Shown here piece after piece: positions 44,648-53,808 of a DNA stretch of 64,000 nucleotides. Position numbers and translations under genes: made by a program. This DNA is from Vibrio sinensis (GTDB lineage Bacteria; Pseudomonadota; Gammaproteobacteria; Enterobacterales; Vibrionaceae): the NCBI RefSeq assembly GCF_003605645.1, contig NZ_QVMU01000001.1, positions 682,001 to 746,000 on the forward strand, written 5' to 3'. The notes under the pieces are model-generated. The model did no database searches. It worked only from the letters and a program-made list of their open reading frames with translations, and had not been told where the DNA came from. Each line of letters starts with the position of its first letter. The stretch's first letter is position 1.

Positions 44648-46380
44648 GTATACTTCTCTTGATTGGATGCATTAATAACCACCAACTCATGAAAGGAATT
44701 GATGCTGGCATAAAGGGCAAAGAAATGGCTCAAAACGGTACCAAACAGATACAATTCACCTTCCGACCCAAAGCAGTTTTGATCGATATAAATAGTGGAT
44801 TGCAAACCTCTCACTGGTAGACCTCGGAGAATTTTATCCACGGGTTGAGACTCTATTTTCTGTATCCCGTCCAAGCGCAGTTGTGCGACTCGCTCAGCTT
44901 GGCGATCCACAAGAGCTCTGAAGTCATAAGCTCGCAGTACGCTGCTTAATGCATCTTTCGATAATAACGAGAGATAATTCAAAGAGAGGTTTGAAATCAG
45001 CATCCACAGTAAACTACCGTCAAGAACCGGACGTAAAGATTGAGAGGGAACAGTAATGTTACTAAAAGTAGCAAATGGTGGAGATGTATCGGTCGGTTCA
45101 CAGATGTCCCCTACCCCTAACTCCAATGGTAATAGGCGATTGGTACACGTCAGTTTAAGTGATACCGCTTCATCTACTTGCATCGACTGAGTTTCATCTC
45201 CGCGAATGAACGCGATAAAATTATCAAAACCATCGCCACGAATACTGTCTTTCACACGAGTGCGATAATATAAAGCTTCACGATTCCGCACTCGTTCCAC
45301 TTCATGCTGAAAGCTTTCAAACGCCGAATAAACCCGTTTTTCGCCTCGTACTCGTTGACTTGCTTGTGTCTTATCTTGCCAGCCAAATACACCATCGACA
45401 CTAAACACCTCATAATGTGCCGGATAACGACTAGAAGGAACAATGCGATATTCTGAACGCTTACCACTTAAGTCAATTGGGTCAGCATCATGTTTAAACA
45501 AATTGATAACCGGCGTACAGTAGAGCTGGAAATTGTCTTTTCTCACTCTGACGTCAGTGGGTAGTGTTTTTGAAAAACTGATTTTTAGCTTAAATTCACC
45601 AGTCACCGATTTTGGTAGCGCACTCGCCAATCGAGTAACATCAAAAAAGTGAAATGCCTCAGGAAAAGACAAGTATTCCTGTAAGATTCGATAACCCTCA
45701 TAGACATTTTCTGGGTATGGGAGTAATGCTTGCTCGCTCTCAAATCCAACCATCTTGACGGTATTTCTAGGTAATGAAAAACGAGTTCCATCGACTTCAA
45801 GCCAAACATTATCAAGATAATGATTGAGCCATAAATAAAGCATCTGTGAGCTGTATTTGTCTCCGCCTAAATAGAAACGAAGATCATCAAGATTAGCATC
45901 GCCGACACTATTCTCACCTAACATGTTCAGCGAGATATCAATTACGCTCGCCTCCCGTGTATGGTAAGAAGTCACATCGTTACATCGAATAGGATAAACA
46001 TTCACATCCCTGCAGGTTCTAAAATGGCACTGAGTACCAAACACTGGTTTACTATCAATTTGAGCGCCGCGAGAAACCTGATGTTTATCACTAACACTTT
46101 TATCCGGCGCAAATGCCACAATACTCATACTTGGTACCGGGCGAAGATAATTCGGCCAAAGCATATTGATAATGGAATGGGTTAACTCCGGAAATTCATC
46201 TTCCACTTTCTCGCGTAAACGTGCTGTCAAAAAAGCAAAACCTTCCAACAAACGTTCTACATCCGGATCGGTGTTTCTCCCGTGTAAAAAACGAGAGAGT
46301 TGAGGGTGAATTTCAGTGAACTGCTTTCCCTGTTCTTTAAGGAAAGCAAGCTCTTCTCTGAAGTACTTATCTTGAGTCAT
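44611..46380 (-). CDS. tssF: T6SS baseplate protein TssF
   Basis: The major baseplate wedge protein, 589 residues. It opens with KYFREELAFLKEQGKQFTEIHPQLSRFLHGRNTDPDVERLLEGFAFLTARLREKVEDEFPELTHSIINMLWPNYLRPVPSMSI read in segments, the highly conserved TssF start. Near the end are GTVLSHFFALYASINSFHELVV. It is followed by tssG with a 37-bp overlap and preceded by tssE with a 5-bp gap. Confidence 0.96.
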   Translation of the reverse strand: MTQDKYFREELAFLKEQGKQFTEIHPQLSRFLHGRNTDPDVERLLEGFAFLTARLREKVEDEFPELTHSIINMLWPNYLRPVPSMSIVAFAPDKSVSDKHQVSRGAQIDSKPVFGTQCHFRTCRDVNVYPIRCNDVTSYHTREASVIDISLNMLGENSVGDANLDDLRFYLGGDKYSSQMLYLWLNHYLDNVWLEVDGTRFSLPRNTVKMVGFESEQALLPYPENVYEGYRILQEYLSFPEAFHFFDVTRLASALPKSVTGEFKLKISFSKTLPTDVRVRKDNFQLYCTPVINLFKHDADPIDLSGKRSEYRIVPSSRYPAHYEVFSVDGVFGWQDKTQASQRVRGEKRVYSAFESFQHEVERVRNREALYYRTRVKDSIRGDGFDNFIAFIRGDETQSMQVDEAVSLKLTCTNRLLPLELGVGDICEPTDTSPPFATFSNITVPSQSLRPVLDGSLLWMLISNLSLNYLSLLSKDALSSVLRAYDFRALVDRQAERVAQLRLDGIQKIESQPVDKILRGLPVRGLQSTIYIDQNCFGSEGELYLFGTVLSHFFALYASINSFHELVVINASNQEKYTWGTQAGMQPLI

Positions 46381-46385
46381 AATGT

Positions 46386-46823
46386 TTAATACACTTGATA
46401 CTTACGGTTTTGGTCCAGTAACAAACTGAGTTGAACTCGGTCATGTAACGCTTCGCTGTTAATTTCAGCGACAATATTGAAGCGCAGCATCAAAGGACTA
46501 AATGCATCTGATTCCGCTCTGATTTCAATATTGCGTAAACGCGGTTCGTAGGTGACTAAACAATCTTGTATCGCTAACTTGATTCGTAGCGATAAATCTA
46601 ATGTTTCTAAAGTTGCATCATTAAAATCCACTAAGCCTAGCATTGGTGCGCTTTGCGCCTCCCCTAGACGAGTGTTTAATATGTTGGAAACATTACGCTT
46701 TATTGATTGAAGTACATCCATGGCATTTGGCCCTTGTGTTAAGGACATCGGTTTGGTGCCAGTTTCTAGACGTTCTAGAAATCCGACACCAAATGCGCTC
46801 TCTTCAGGTGCGATATATGTCAT
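46386..46823 (-). CDS. tssE: T6SS baseplate protein TssE (gp25-like)
   Basis: A 145-residue homologue of phage T4 gp25, which nucleates the sheath on the baseplate. Visible features are SIKRNVSNILNTRLGEAQSAPMLGLVDFND and the YEPRLRNIEI strand, which corresponds to the EPR core motif of gp25 proteins. It lies 2 bp after tssC and 5 bp before tssF. Confidence 0.95.
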   Translation of the reverse strand: MTYIAPEESAFGVGFLERLETGTKPMSLTQGPNAMDVLQSIKRNVSNILNTRLGEAQSAPMLGLVDFNDATLETLDLSLRIKLAIQDCLVTYEPRLRNIEIRAESDAFSPLMLRFNIVAEINSEALHDRVQLSLLLDQNRKYQVY

Positions 46824-46825
46824 CG

Positions 46826-48301
46826 TTATGCTTGATCTAATCGACCCACTAGGGATAGTTCAAAGTTGGCACCCATGTATTTAAAATGAGGGCGAACTGA
46901 AAGCGAGACTTGGTACCAACCAGGTTCACCTTCGACATTCATCACTTCGATCTTCGCAGCACGAAGCGGACGGCGGCTACGAACATCTGCTGGTGGGTTT
47001 TCCTGATCCGCTACATATTGTTTAATCCAACCATTCAGCTCTCGCTCAAGATCTTGACGTTCTTTCCATGAACCAATTTGTTCACGCTGAAGTACTTTAA
47101 CGTAGTGTGCGAGACGGTTAATAATCATCATGTAAGGTAGCTGAGTTCCTAACTTGTAGTTAGTTTCCGCTTCTTTACCCTCTTTCGTATTAGGGAATAC
47201 GCGAGGCTTTTGAATCGAATTTGCCGAGAAGAATGCGGCGTTATCGCTCCCTTTACGCATGGTTAGCGCAATAAAGCCCTCTTCAGCCAATTCAAATTCT
47301 TTACGGTCAGTCACAAGAACTTCTGTCGGGATCTTACTTTGCAACGCGCCCATCGACTCAAAAACATGCACAGGAAGATCATCAACTGCACCACCACTTT
47401 GAGGGCCGATGATATTTGGACACCAACGGTATTTGGCAAAGCTATCAGTTAAGCGTGTTGCAAATGCAAACGCCGTGTTACCCCAAAGGTAATGTTCGTG
47501 TGATGAACTAACATTTTCCTCATAATTAAATGATTTGATTGGGTTATCAATTGGGTCGTAAGGAACACGAAGTAGAAAACGAGGCGCGGTTAAACCTAAG
47601 TAACGTGCATCTTCAGATTCACGCAGAGCACGCCATTTGGTGTACTTTGGCCCCTCAAATGTTGATTTCAAATCTTTAATGTTTGGTAATTCTTCAAACG
47701 AATCAATACCGAAAAATTCAGGACCAACACTAGAAATGAATGGAGCATGCGCCATCGCACCCAAAGCACCCATGAACTGAAGTAATTTCATGTCTGAGGA
47801 TGACGGCGTAAATGCAAAGTTACCAATGATGGCACCTGTAGGTTCACCACCAAATTGTCCATAACCTGAAGAATAAACGTGTTTATACAAGCCAGTTTGT
47901 GTTGTCTCTGGAGCAAATTCAAAGTCTTCTAATAGCTCAGCTTTAGTCGCATGCAGCAAATCCACTTTGTTGTTTTCACGAAAGTCGGTACGGTCAATAA
48001 AAAGCTTGAGGCCTCGCCATGACGATTCCATTTGTTGATAACTCTCTTGGTGAAGAATTTCATCCATTTGAGCACTGATCTTTTTATCCAACTCAACAAG
48101 CATCTGGTCGACAAGTGACTTATTAACTTGGTCTTCAGCGTGATTTGAGCCAATTAAGTTTTCAACAAATGCAGCGATCCCTTTTTTTGCGACGTTGTAG
48201 CCTTCATCACTCGGTGCAATGCGAGTCTGAGCCATGATCTCATCAAGTAGGCTTCCCTGTTGAACACTTTGTTTTTCTGAGACGACTTCTGTAGTAGACA
48301 T
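46826..48301 (-). CDS. tssC: T6SS sheath large subunit TssC (VipB)
   Basis: Large subunit of the contractile sheath, about 491 residues. Recognisable blocks are SSWRGLKLFIDRTDF near residue 93, KVDLLHATKAELLEDFE, PTGAIIGNFAFTPSSSDMKLLQFMGALGAMAHAPFISSVGPEFFG in segments, and the C-terminal RPLRAAKIEVMNVEGEPGWY and RPHFKYMGANFELSLVGRL. ATG at 48301 is preferred, with AGGA upstream; a TTG three bases earlier is less likely. It follows tssB by 41 bp. Confidence 0.97.
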   Translation of the reverse strand: MSTTEVVSEKQSVQQGSLLDEIMAQTRIAPSDEGYNVAKKGIAAFVENLIGSNHAEDQVNKSLVDQMLVELDKKISAQMDEILHQESYQQMESSWRGLKLFIDRTDFRENNKVDLLHATKAELLEDFEFAPETTQTGLYKHVYSSGYGQFGGEPTGAIIGNFAFTPSSSDMKLLQFMGALGAMAHAPFISSVGPEFFGIDSFEELPNIKDLKSTFEGPKYTKWRALRESEDARYLGLTAPRFLLRVPYDPIDNPIKSFNYEENVSSSHEHYLWGNTAFAFATRLTDSFAKYRWCPNIIGPQSGGAVDDLPVHVFESMGALQSKIPTEVLVTDRKEFELAEEGFIALTMRKGSDNAAFFSANSIQKPRVFPNTKEGKEAETNYKLGTQLPYMMIINRLAHYVKVLQREQIGSWKERQDLERELNGWIKQYVADQENPPADVRSRRPLRAAKIEVMNVEGEPGWYQVSLSVRPHFKYMGANFELSLVGRLDQA

Positions 48302-48342
48302 CAATTTCGTTCCTAAATTTGATTGATTACAATAATGACGAC

Positions 48343-48849
48343 TTAAGCTTTGGGCTCTTCTTGGTCACCAACTAAGCTCAGTTCAGCCAACAATTTCTCT
48401 CGCGATTCCTCAGAGCTCAGTAGCGTTTGCAAGCGCTCTCTAAATGCAGGAATGTTGCCTAATGGGCCTTTCAATGCCACTAAAGCCTCACGCAGTTCAA
48501 CCAACTTATTTAATTCAGGAACTTGAGCAGCTACAGCGTCAGGAGAGAAATCTGCTAACGATTTGAAACTCAGTTCAATGGGGAGTTCAGTCCCCTCCTC
48601 ATCACTTAACTTGTTTGGTACCGTCGCGGATAATTTAAGATCGCTCTCACGCATTACCGCTTCAAAATTATGTTTATCGACCGATACTGATTCTCTTTCT
48701 TCAATTGGCGTTTCCTCGCCATGACCTTTGAAATCACCGACAACAAGGGTTTTTAATGGCAACTCGACTTCTGCCTGCGTGTCCCCTGTCGATGGGATAT
48801 ACTTAATATTTACGCGCTCTTTAGGAGCAACACTTCCTTCTTTAGACAT
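48343..48849 (-). CDS. tssB: T6SS sheath small subunit TssB (VipA)
   Basis: Small sheath subunit of 168 residues. It starts MSKEGSVAPKERVNIKYIP, has LPLKTLVVGDFKG, then FEAVMRESDLKLSATVPNKL and LSFKSLADFSPDAVAAQVPELNKLVELREALVALKGPLGNIPAFRERLQ in segments, all standard for VipA. ATG at 48849 is used; an in-frame extension to 48915 adds aromatic residues foreign to the family. It is the first gene of the T6SS operon. Confidence 0.97.
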   Translation of the reverse strand: MSKEGSVAPKERVNIKYIPSTGDTQAEVELPLKTLVVGDFKGHGEETPIEERESVSVDKHNFEAVMRESDLKLSATVPNKLSDEEGTELPIELSFKSLADFSPDAVAAQVPELNKLVELREALVALKGPLGNIPAFRERLQTLLSSEESREKLLAELSLVGDQEEPKA

Positions 48850-49182
48850 TTTACGTCTCCAATACCTATACCAACCGTGCAAATACTCGAATCGAATCGT
48901 GATAAACGACAACAATTTGCCAATTCGATATTGCTATGACTTTATAAATTTAAATAACTGTTATGATTATTATTTGTTAATTACACTAGTATCATTATTG
49001 ATCAAGCCAAAAAATAATTTTAGACAAACTAAATAATCACTTTTTGGCGCACAAAAAACAAACAACCCAAGTCTAACTATTGGTTCTAACAAACCATCCG
49101 CTCACTATATAAATCACAATAGAATAGAAAGACGGAAAACCACTCCTAAAAATTATGCATTACACAATATAGGCATTCAATA
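48850..49182. promoter_or_regulatory. Upstream region of the T6SS operon
   Basis: An AT-rich 333-bp gap between the Sel1 gene and tssB on the same strand; it must carry the T6SS promoter unless transcription reads through from the Sel1 gene. I did not find a sigma-54 -24/-12 pair with correct spacing on the minus strand, nor a clear terminator for the Sel1 gene. Confidence 0.5.
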
Positions 49183-50202
49183 TTATTGAACATCCCATAA
49201 TTTGTCATGATTATAAAAATAATGGCTATTCTTATATTTGAGATACATCTCGTCGGATTTTTCTTTTTCTTCGGCGCTCATCTCTAACTCTATTCCGTCT
49301 CGATTAATCGCTAAGGAATTATAAAGTTTTTGCATTCGCTCATTACCAGAGGAAGTAAGATATAGCTCTAAATAAGCCCTGGCCTTCACCCTATCGTGAG
49401 GTACAAATTGATAAGTATGACTTTCACCCATTAGTATTTTTGCGACCGCTGCTAGTGATGTAATATCTCCTTTTTCCAATGTCGCCATACGCCATTGGTA
49501 GGCTTGTTTAAACTGACCTTTGCTTTCTAAGATTTCAATATAGTTTTTCATTGCAGGTATGTAATTAGTCTTCGCAGCAGCTAAATACAGTCCATTGACT
49601 TTAGCCTCTCGACTCAGCGATACCAGAACATTACCACCAGTCTCATCTATAACTTTGGCCTGTTCCATCAAAGCTAATGGATGGTTCAAATTAGAGGCAA
49701 CATTAAGATAATAAGCAGCAAGCACTTGATCTGATTGCTGATAAAAGCGAGATAACTCATACATGGCTTGGGATGGATTCTCACGCCCAAGTAAAATAAC
49801 ATTTGTATAATATAGAGTCTTCCAATACTCAATCTCTCTATCCATCAACCAGTTAGCGTTCATGTACAATTCATACATCGCGTTGCGATGGCCAAGTTGT
49901 CCTGCTTTCAATAGGTACTTTCGCGCTTTTAAAGGCGACCTAACTGTCGCCCTATCGTCAGACAACTCCATCGCATAAAGATAGGCAGCCGCCCCATGAT
50001 CATTATCTGCTGCATGCTTTAGATAGACTCGCGATTCCATATTTTTATACTGCGCGCGCAGTAGGCGACCTTTTTTATAAGCATTCTCTGGAGAGAGGTT
50101 ATTCACCTCATATTGGATCTCTTCATTCATAGCTAGTGGGGAAGATATTGAAGCCATTGAAACGAACAACAATGAACAAATTGAGATGATTTTAACCCAC
50201 AT
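49183..50202 (-). CDS. Secreted Sel1/TPR-repeat protein upstream of the T6SS operon
   Basis: Exported protein of 339 residues with a signal peptide (MWVKIISICSLLFVSMASISSPLA). The rest is a helical solenoid of Sel1-like repeats: NDHGAAAYLYAMELSDD, ARKYLLKAGQLGHRNAMYELYMNA and AYYLNVASNLNHPLALMEQAKV show the A-x-x-L/W/YxxAAxxGxxxAxxxL pattern. Sel1 proteins act as scaffolds for protein complexes. The ATG at 50202 has AAGGTG eight bases ahead; an in-frame start at 50289 would hide the signal peptide. It lies 333 bp upstream of tssB on the same strand, so co-regulation is possible. Function is unknown. Confidence 0.8.
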   Translation of the reverse strand: MWVKIISICSLLFVSMASISSPLAMNEEIQYEVNNLSPENAYKKGRLLRAQYKNMESRVYLKHAADNDHGAAAYLYAMELSDDRATVRSPLKARKYLLKAGQLGHRNAMYELYMNANWLMDREIEYWKTLYYTNVILLGRENPSQAMYELSRFYQQSDQVLAAYYLNVASNLNHPLALMEQAKVIDETGGNVLVSLSREAKVNGLYLAAAKTNYIPAMKNYIEILESKGQFKQAYQWRMATLEKGDITSLAAVAKILMGESHTYQFVPHDRVKARAYLELYLTSSGNERMQKLYNSLAINRDGIELEMSAEEKEKSDEMYLKYKNSHYFYNHDKLWDVQ

Positions 50203-50969
50203 TTTGACACACCTTTTTGACACGCATAGATACGATTTCCACTTGTTAAAACAACACCAACTTTTTAAGCGAGATTCGCCTTTAACCATATTTAGAGTGA
50301 TGCCAACTACAAATGTCTATTTAAGATAAACACGCAAACGTTTTCATTATTAAACTAGCTATAACCTTACCGACACACACATAAAATTCAACATATAGCA
50401 GTCGCATAATAACGTCATTTATAATATCTAAGGTATTTATAAAATAACAAACAAAACAATAAGACGTTATCTTTACTCAATCCTAATAAATTCATGACAA
50501 ACATAATTTCTTTTAATCTAAGTAACTACTAATATTTTTCAAATTTTTATTTTCTCAATTCGAACCAAATTTAAATGTAATTTCATGAAACAAATTCTCA
50601 AATAATAAAAATTCACAACTAGGGTATATTAATAAAATTTGGATGAAAAACTAATAATAAACATATTTCGTTAACCACAATATCAAAGCGAACATATTTA
50701 TTTTATAAATAAGTTTAAATATAATAAATTCACCATACTGTAATATCTCCAAGCACGTTGGCGTATACGACAAGCGAGTGAATCCTCGGTAGTCTAATCG
50801 AGTGTTGACTTAATTAATCTAGTATTTCAATGTAATTAATTATAAAAATATCATTATTCTCATCTGTATTTTAGATTGGCATCTTGTTTTCGTACATTAG
50901 GATAAAGGAGATGAATAACCCCCTCTAAGCTAAAGAGTGACTATAACGATAGATTTCATGGAGTGAAGT
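50203..50969. other. Very AT-rich intergenic region
   Basis: About 770 bp dividing the Sel1 gene and the alkylsulfatase gene, which are transcribed divergently. No gene is supported. The right end has GGAG before the sulfatase ATG; an AAAGGAG followed directly by ATG near 50906 encodes only five residues and is unlikely to be used. The length and base composition resemble silenced (H-NS-type) upstream DNA, which is only an inference. Confidence 0.45.
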
Positions 50970-52925
50970 ATGACGCTAAGAGTGGCGATAATAATAGCAT
51001 TGTTTGCCTCATCGGGATTAAGTGCCGATGACTCAAAGCCGGCAACAGAAGCTACTATTGCTGAGAACAACAAAGTAAAACAAACATTACCCTTTAACGA
51101 TAAACAGGATTTTGCCAACGCACAACGAGGCTTAATCGCTAAGCAAGATGTTGTCACGATCAAAAATGCCAACGGCGACGTTGTTTGGGATTTAGAGGCG
51201 TACAAAAAATACATTACCTCTGAAAACCCATCTCCGGATAGCGTAAACCCCAGCTTATGGCGCAATGCTCAACTGAATATGATCAACGGCCTTTTCGAAG
51301 TCACAGATGGAATATATCAAGTTCGTGGCTATGACTTATCTAACATCACTTTTATTAAAGGCAATACCGGTTGGATCGTGTTCGATCCGCTGATCTCTCA
51401 AGAAACAGCGCGAGCTGCCCTCGACTTTATTAATGATGAATTAGGAGAAAGACCTGTCGTTGCTGTGATTTACAGCCACAGTCATATCGATCACTTTGGC
51501 GGCGTACGTGGTATTGTCGATGAAAAAGACGTGATCTCTGGTGATGTGACTATCATTGCCTCAGATGGTTTTACTGAACATGCCGTGTCTGAAAACGTCA
51601 TTGCAGGAAATGCCATGGGCCGACGTGCTGTTTATATGTATGGAGCTCTGCTGCCAAGAAATGAACGCGGTGGCGTCAATGGCGGTTTAGGTCAAACAAC
51701 ATCTACTGGGCTTGCCACGTTAATAAAACCTACCGATATCATTAAAGAGACTGGTGAAAAACGCACAATCGATGGCGTTAAAATGGTATTTCAGTTCACT
51801 CCAGGATCTGAAGCCCCCACAGAAATCAACACCTATTTCCCGGACAAAAAAGCATTATGGATGGCAGAAAACGCGACCAATACCATGCATAACATCTTAA
51901 CCTTACGTGGCGCTCAAGTTCGTGATGCGTTGAAGTGGTCTAGCTACTTACAAGAAACCATCGAGATGTGGGGAGATAATGTTGATGTGAAGTTTCAAAG
52001 TCACCATTGGCCAATGTGGGAGCAAGAAAAGATTGTTGATTACTTCAAGAAGCAGCGTGATATGTATAAATACACTCACGATCAAACTGTTCGCTTGATG
52101 AATCAGGGTTACATTGGTGAAGAAATTTCGGAAGTTATTCAATTCCCAGATGAGATTGACAAAAACTGGAGTACTCGTGGCTACTATGGCACGCTACGCC
52201 ACAATAGCCGTGCTGTTTATCAACGTTATATGGGTTGGTATAACGGTAACCCCTCTGACCTAAATAACCTTCCTCCATCTGATGCTGCGATTAAGTACGT
52301 CGAATATATGGGTGGTGAACAAGAGCTACTCAAAAAAGCCAAGATGGATTTTGATGCAGGTGAATACCGCTGGGTAGCAGAAGCATTAAAACATGTCGTA
52401 TTTGCAAACCCAAACAGTGAACAAGGTAAACAACTGCTAGCGGATACCTACGAGCAATTAGGCTACCAAGCTGAGTCTGGCCCATGGCGTTCTGTCTATT
52501 TACAAGGTGCTTATGAACTGAGAAATGGAACGCCTAGTGCAGGTGGTACAAACACCGCCTCCCCTGACATCATTAAAAATATGCCACCAGAGATGCTATT
52601 TGATTATTTAGCGGTCCGCTTATTGCCAGAAAAAGCAGCAGGACCAAACTTTGCGATCAACCTCAACTTCACCGATCTAGATGAAAAATATACGCTCTAC
52701 GTTGAAAACTCAGTGTTAAACCACACTAAAAAGCAAAGTGAAGAACCTGATGTCTCTTTAACTTTAACCAAAGAAGTTTTAGATGATGTTCAGCTAGGCA
52801 ATATTACCTTTGAGCAAGCAATTGCGGATGGTGATATTAAAATTGATGGCGATAAAAAAGTGTTCAATGATTTTATCGGTATGCTCGATTCATTCAACTT
52901 CTGGTTTAATATTGTTACGCCTTAA
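50970..52925 (+). CDS. Secreted alkylsulfatase (SdsA1/metallo-beta-lactamase family)
   Basis: Exported type III sulfatase of 651 residues that hydrolyses primary alkyl sulfates such as SDS to alcohol and sulfate, probably in the periplasm. The signal peptide is MTLRVAIIIALFASSGLSA. The zinc site shows SHSHIDHFGG (near residues 168-177), and later EAPTEINTYFPDKKALWMAENATNTMHN. The dimerisation region AKYVEYMGG and the helical EAGEYRWVAEALKHVVFANP-type block (here DAGEYRWVAEALKHVVFANP) follow. The C-terminal SCP2-like lipid-binding domain contains NFAINLNFTDLDEKYTLYVENSVLNH in segments. Length is near that of Pseudomonas SdsA1 (658). It is alone, with GGAG before the ATG. Confidence 0.93.
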   Translation: MTLRVAIIIALFASSGLSADDSKPATEATIAENNKVKQTLPFNDKQDFANAQRGLIAKQDVVTIKNANGDVVWDLEAYKKYITSENPSPDSVNPSLWRNAQLNMINGLFEVTDGIYQVRGYDLSNITFIKGNTGWIVFDPLISQETARAALDFINDELGERPVVAVIYSHSHIDHFGGVRGIVDEKDVISGDVTIIASDGFTEHAVSENVIAGNAMGRRAVYMYGALLPRNERGGVNGGLGQTTSTGLATLIKPTDIIKETGEKRTIDGVKMVFQFTPGSEAPTEINTYFPDKKALWMAENATNTMHNILTLRGAQVRDALKWSSYLQETIEMWGDNVDVKFQSHHWPMWEQEKIVDYFKKQRDMYKYTHDQTVRLMNQGYIGEEISEVIQFPDEIDKNWSTRGYYGTLRHNSRAVYQRYMGWYNGNPSDLNNLPPSDAAIKYVEYMGGEQELLKKAKMDFDAGEYRWVAEALKHVVFANPNSEQGKQLLADTYEQLGYQAESGPWRSVYLQGAYELRNGTPSAGGTNTASPDIIKNMPPEMLFDYLAVRLLPEKAAGPNFAINLNFTDLDEKYTLYVENSVLNHTKKQSEEPDVSLTLTKEVLDDVQLGNITFEQAIADGDIKIDGDKKVFNDFIGMLDSFNFWFNIVTP

Positions 52926-52961
52926 AATGGCATAAAAGTATACACCATTCCACTCAGCATA

Positions 52962-52983
52962 AGGCACCAAGATTTTGGTGCCT
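52962..52983. terminator. Hairpin between convergent sulfatase and C-N hydrolase genes
   Basis: AGGCACCAA and TTGGTGCCT form a perfect 9-bp stem with a 4-base loop between the two stop codons. Neither side has a strong T-run, so termination efficiency is uncertain. Confidence 0.6.
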
Positions 52984-52998
52984 AGTGTATTGGAAAAA

Positions 52999-53799
52999 TT
53001 AACGATAGAGAGTAGGTCTTCGATCTTTCAAGTAAGGGATCTCTTGGCGATATCTTTTCACCTCATTAAGTGCTATTTCCACTATCTGGTAACCCGGCTT
53101 ATCATCCATTTGAGCAATGACCGTACCTCGAGGATTACAAGCATAGCTATGACCAAATAAATTTAGCCCGTCAAAGTCCATCGTTGCATTGATACCCGCA
53201 ACAAAAAAGTTATTTTCCAATGCACGCTGACGTAAATTGATGTCCCACATGTCTTTATCTTGAATTCGCCAAGCCGCAGGAACAAGCAACAACTCAACGC
53301 CATCTTTGCATAAAGTCCTTGCCGCTTCTGGAAAGCCAATATCGTAACAGATCAATATTCCAACTCGCCCGAATTTGGTTTCAACAGCTTCAATCGCATC
53401 CCCAGCGCGAAAATACGAAGCTTCCAAAGCCCATAAGTGCGTCTTTGCATAACTCGTTAGCTGATTACCTTCATCATCAAAAAGTAACGCACTGTTATAT
53501 ACCACTCCTGGGATTGGAGTTGGCTCGACAATTGGGCACAATATATAAACACCTAGCTCCTTCGCTAAAGACGAAAATAGCGAGAATGTACTCGAATGCC
53601 ACTGCTCACCAAGTGATACGGTATCTCCAGCCAAATATTGTAAGTGGTAACCTGTATTAAACAATTCTGGTAAACAAAGAAAATTAGCACCATCTACTGC
53701 TGCAGCTCGGCATTGTTTAATTGCAAGAGCAATATTTTCTTCAACGTTTCCAGGAACACCACCGGGCTGAATCATTGCTAGTTGAATAACGTGTTTCAT
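52999..53799 (-). CDS. Carbon-nitrogen hydrolase (nitrilase superfamily)
   Basis: Amidase or carbamoylase of 266 residues. The catalytic triad is visible: Glu in CLPELFNTGY (E45), Lys in SYAKTHLW (K119) and Cys in GILICYDIGFPE (C151). It is of the size and pattern of omega-amidase, N-carbamoylputrescine amidase and beta-ureidopropionase-like branches; the exact substrate cannot be fixed. It ends an IclR-led operon with an NCS1 permease and a DUF1177 protein, so it probably hydrolyses an amide or carbamoyl group on an imported or partly degraded nitrogen compound. Confidence 0.88.
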   Translation of the reverse strand: MKHVIQLAMIQPGGVPGNVEENIALAIKQCRAAAVDGANFLCLPELFNTGYHLQYLAGDTVSLGEQWHSSTFSLFSSLAKELGVYILCPIVEPTPIPGVVYNSALLFDDEGNQLTSYAKTHLWALEASYFRAGDAIEAVETKFGRVGILICYDIGFPEAARTLCKDGVELLLVPAAWRIQDKDMWDINLRQRALENNFFVAGINATMDFDGLNLFGHSYACNPRGTVIAQMDDKPGYQIVEIALNEVKRYRQEIPYLKDRRPTLYR

Positions 53800-53808
53800 T
53801 TACTTCTC

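Noticed and set aside
48850..49182. Sigma-54 promoter for the T6SS operon, expected because vasH is present.
   Set aside because: No correctly spaced -24/-12 pair was found on the minus strand by eye. VasH may act on other promoters such as hcp.
50906..50925. Mini ORF with AAAGGAG directly before ATG upstream of the sulfatase.
   Set aside because: It encodes only five residues and the spacing is zero; I see no sign that it is a leader peptide.
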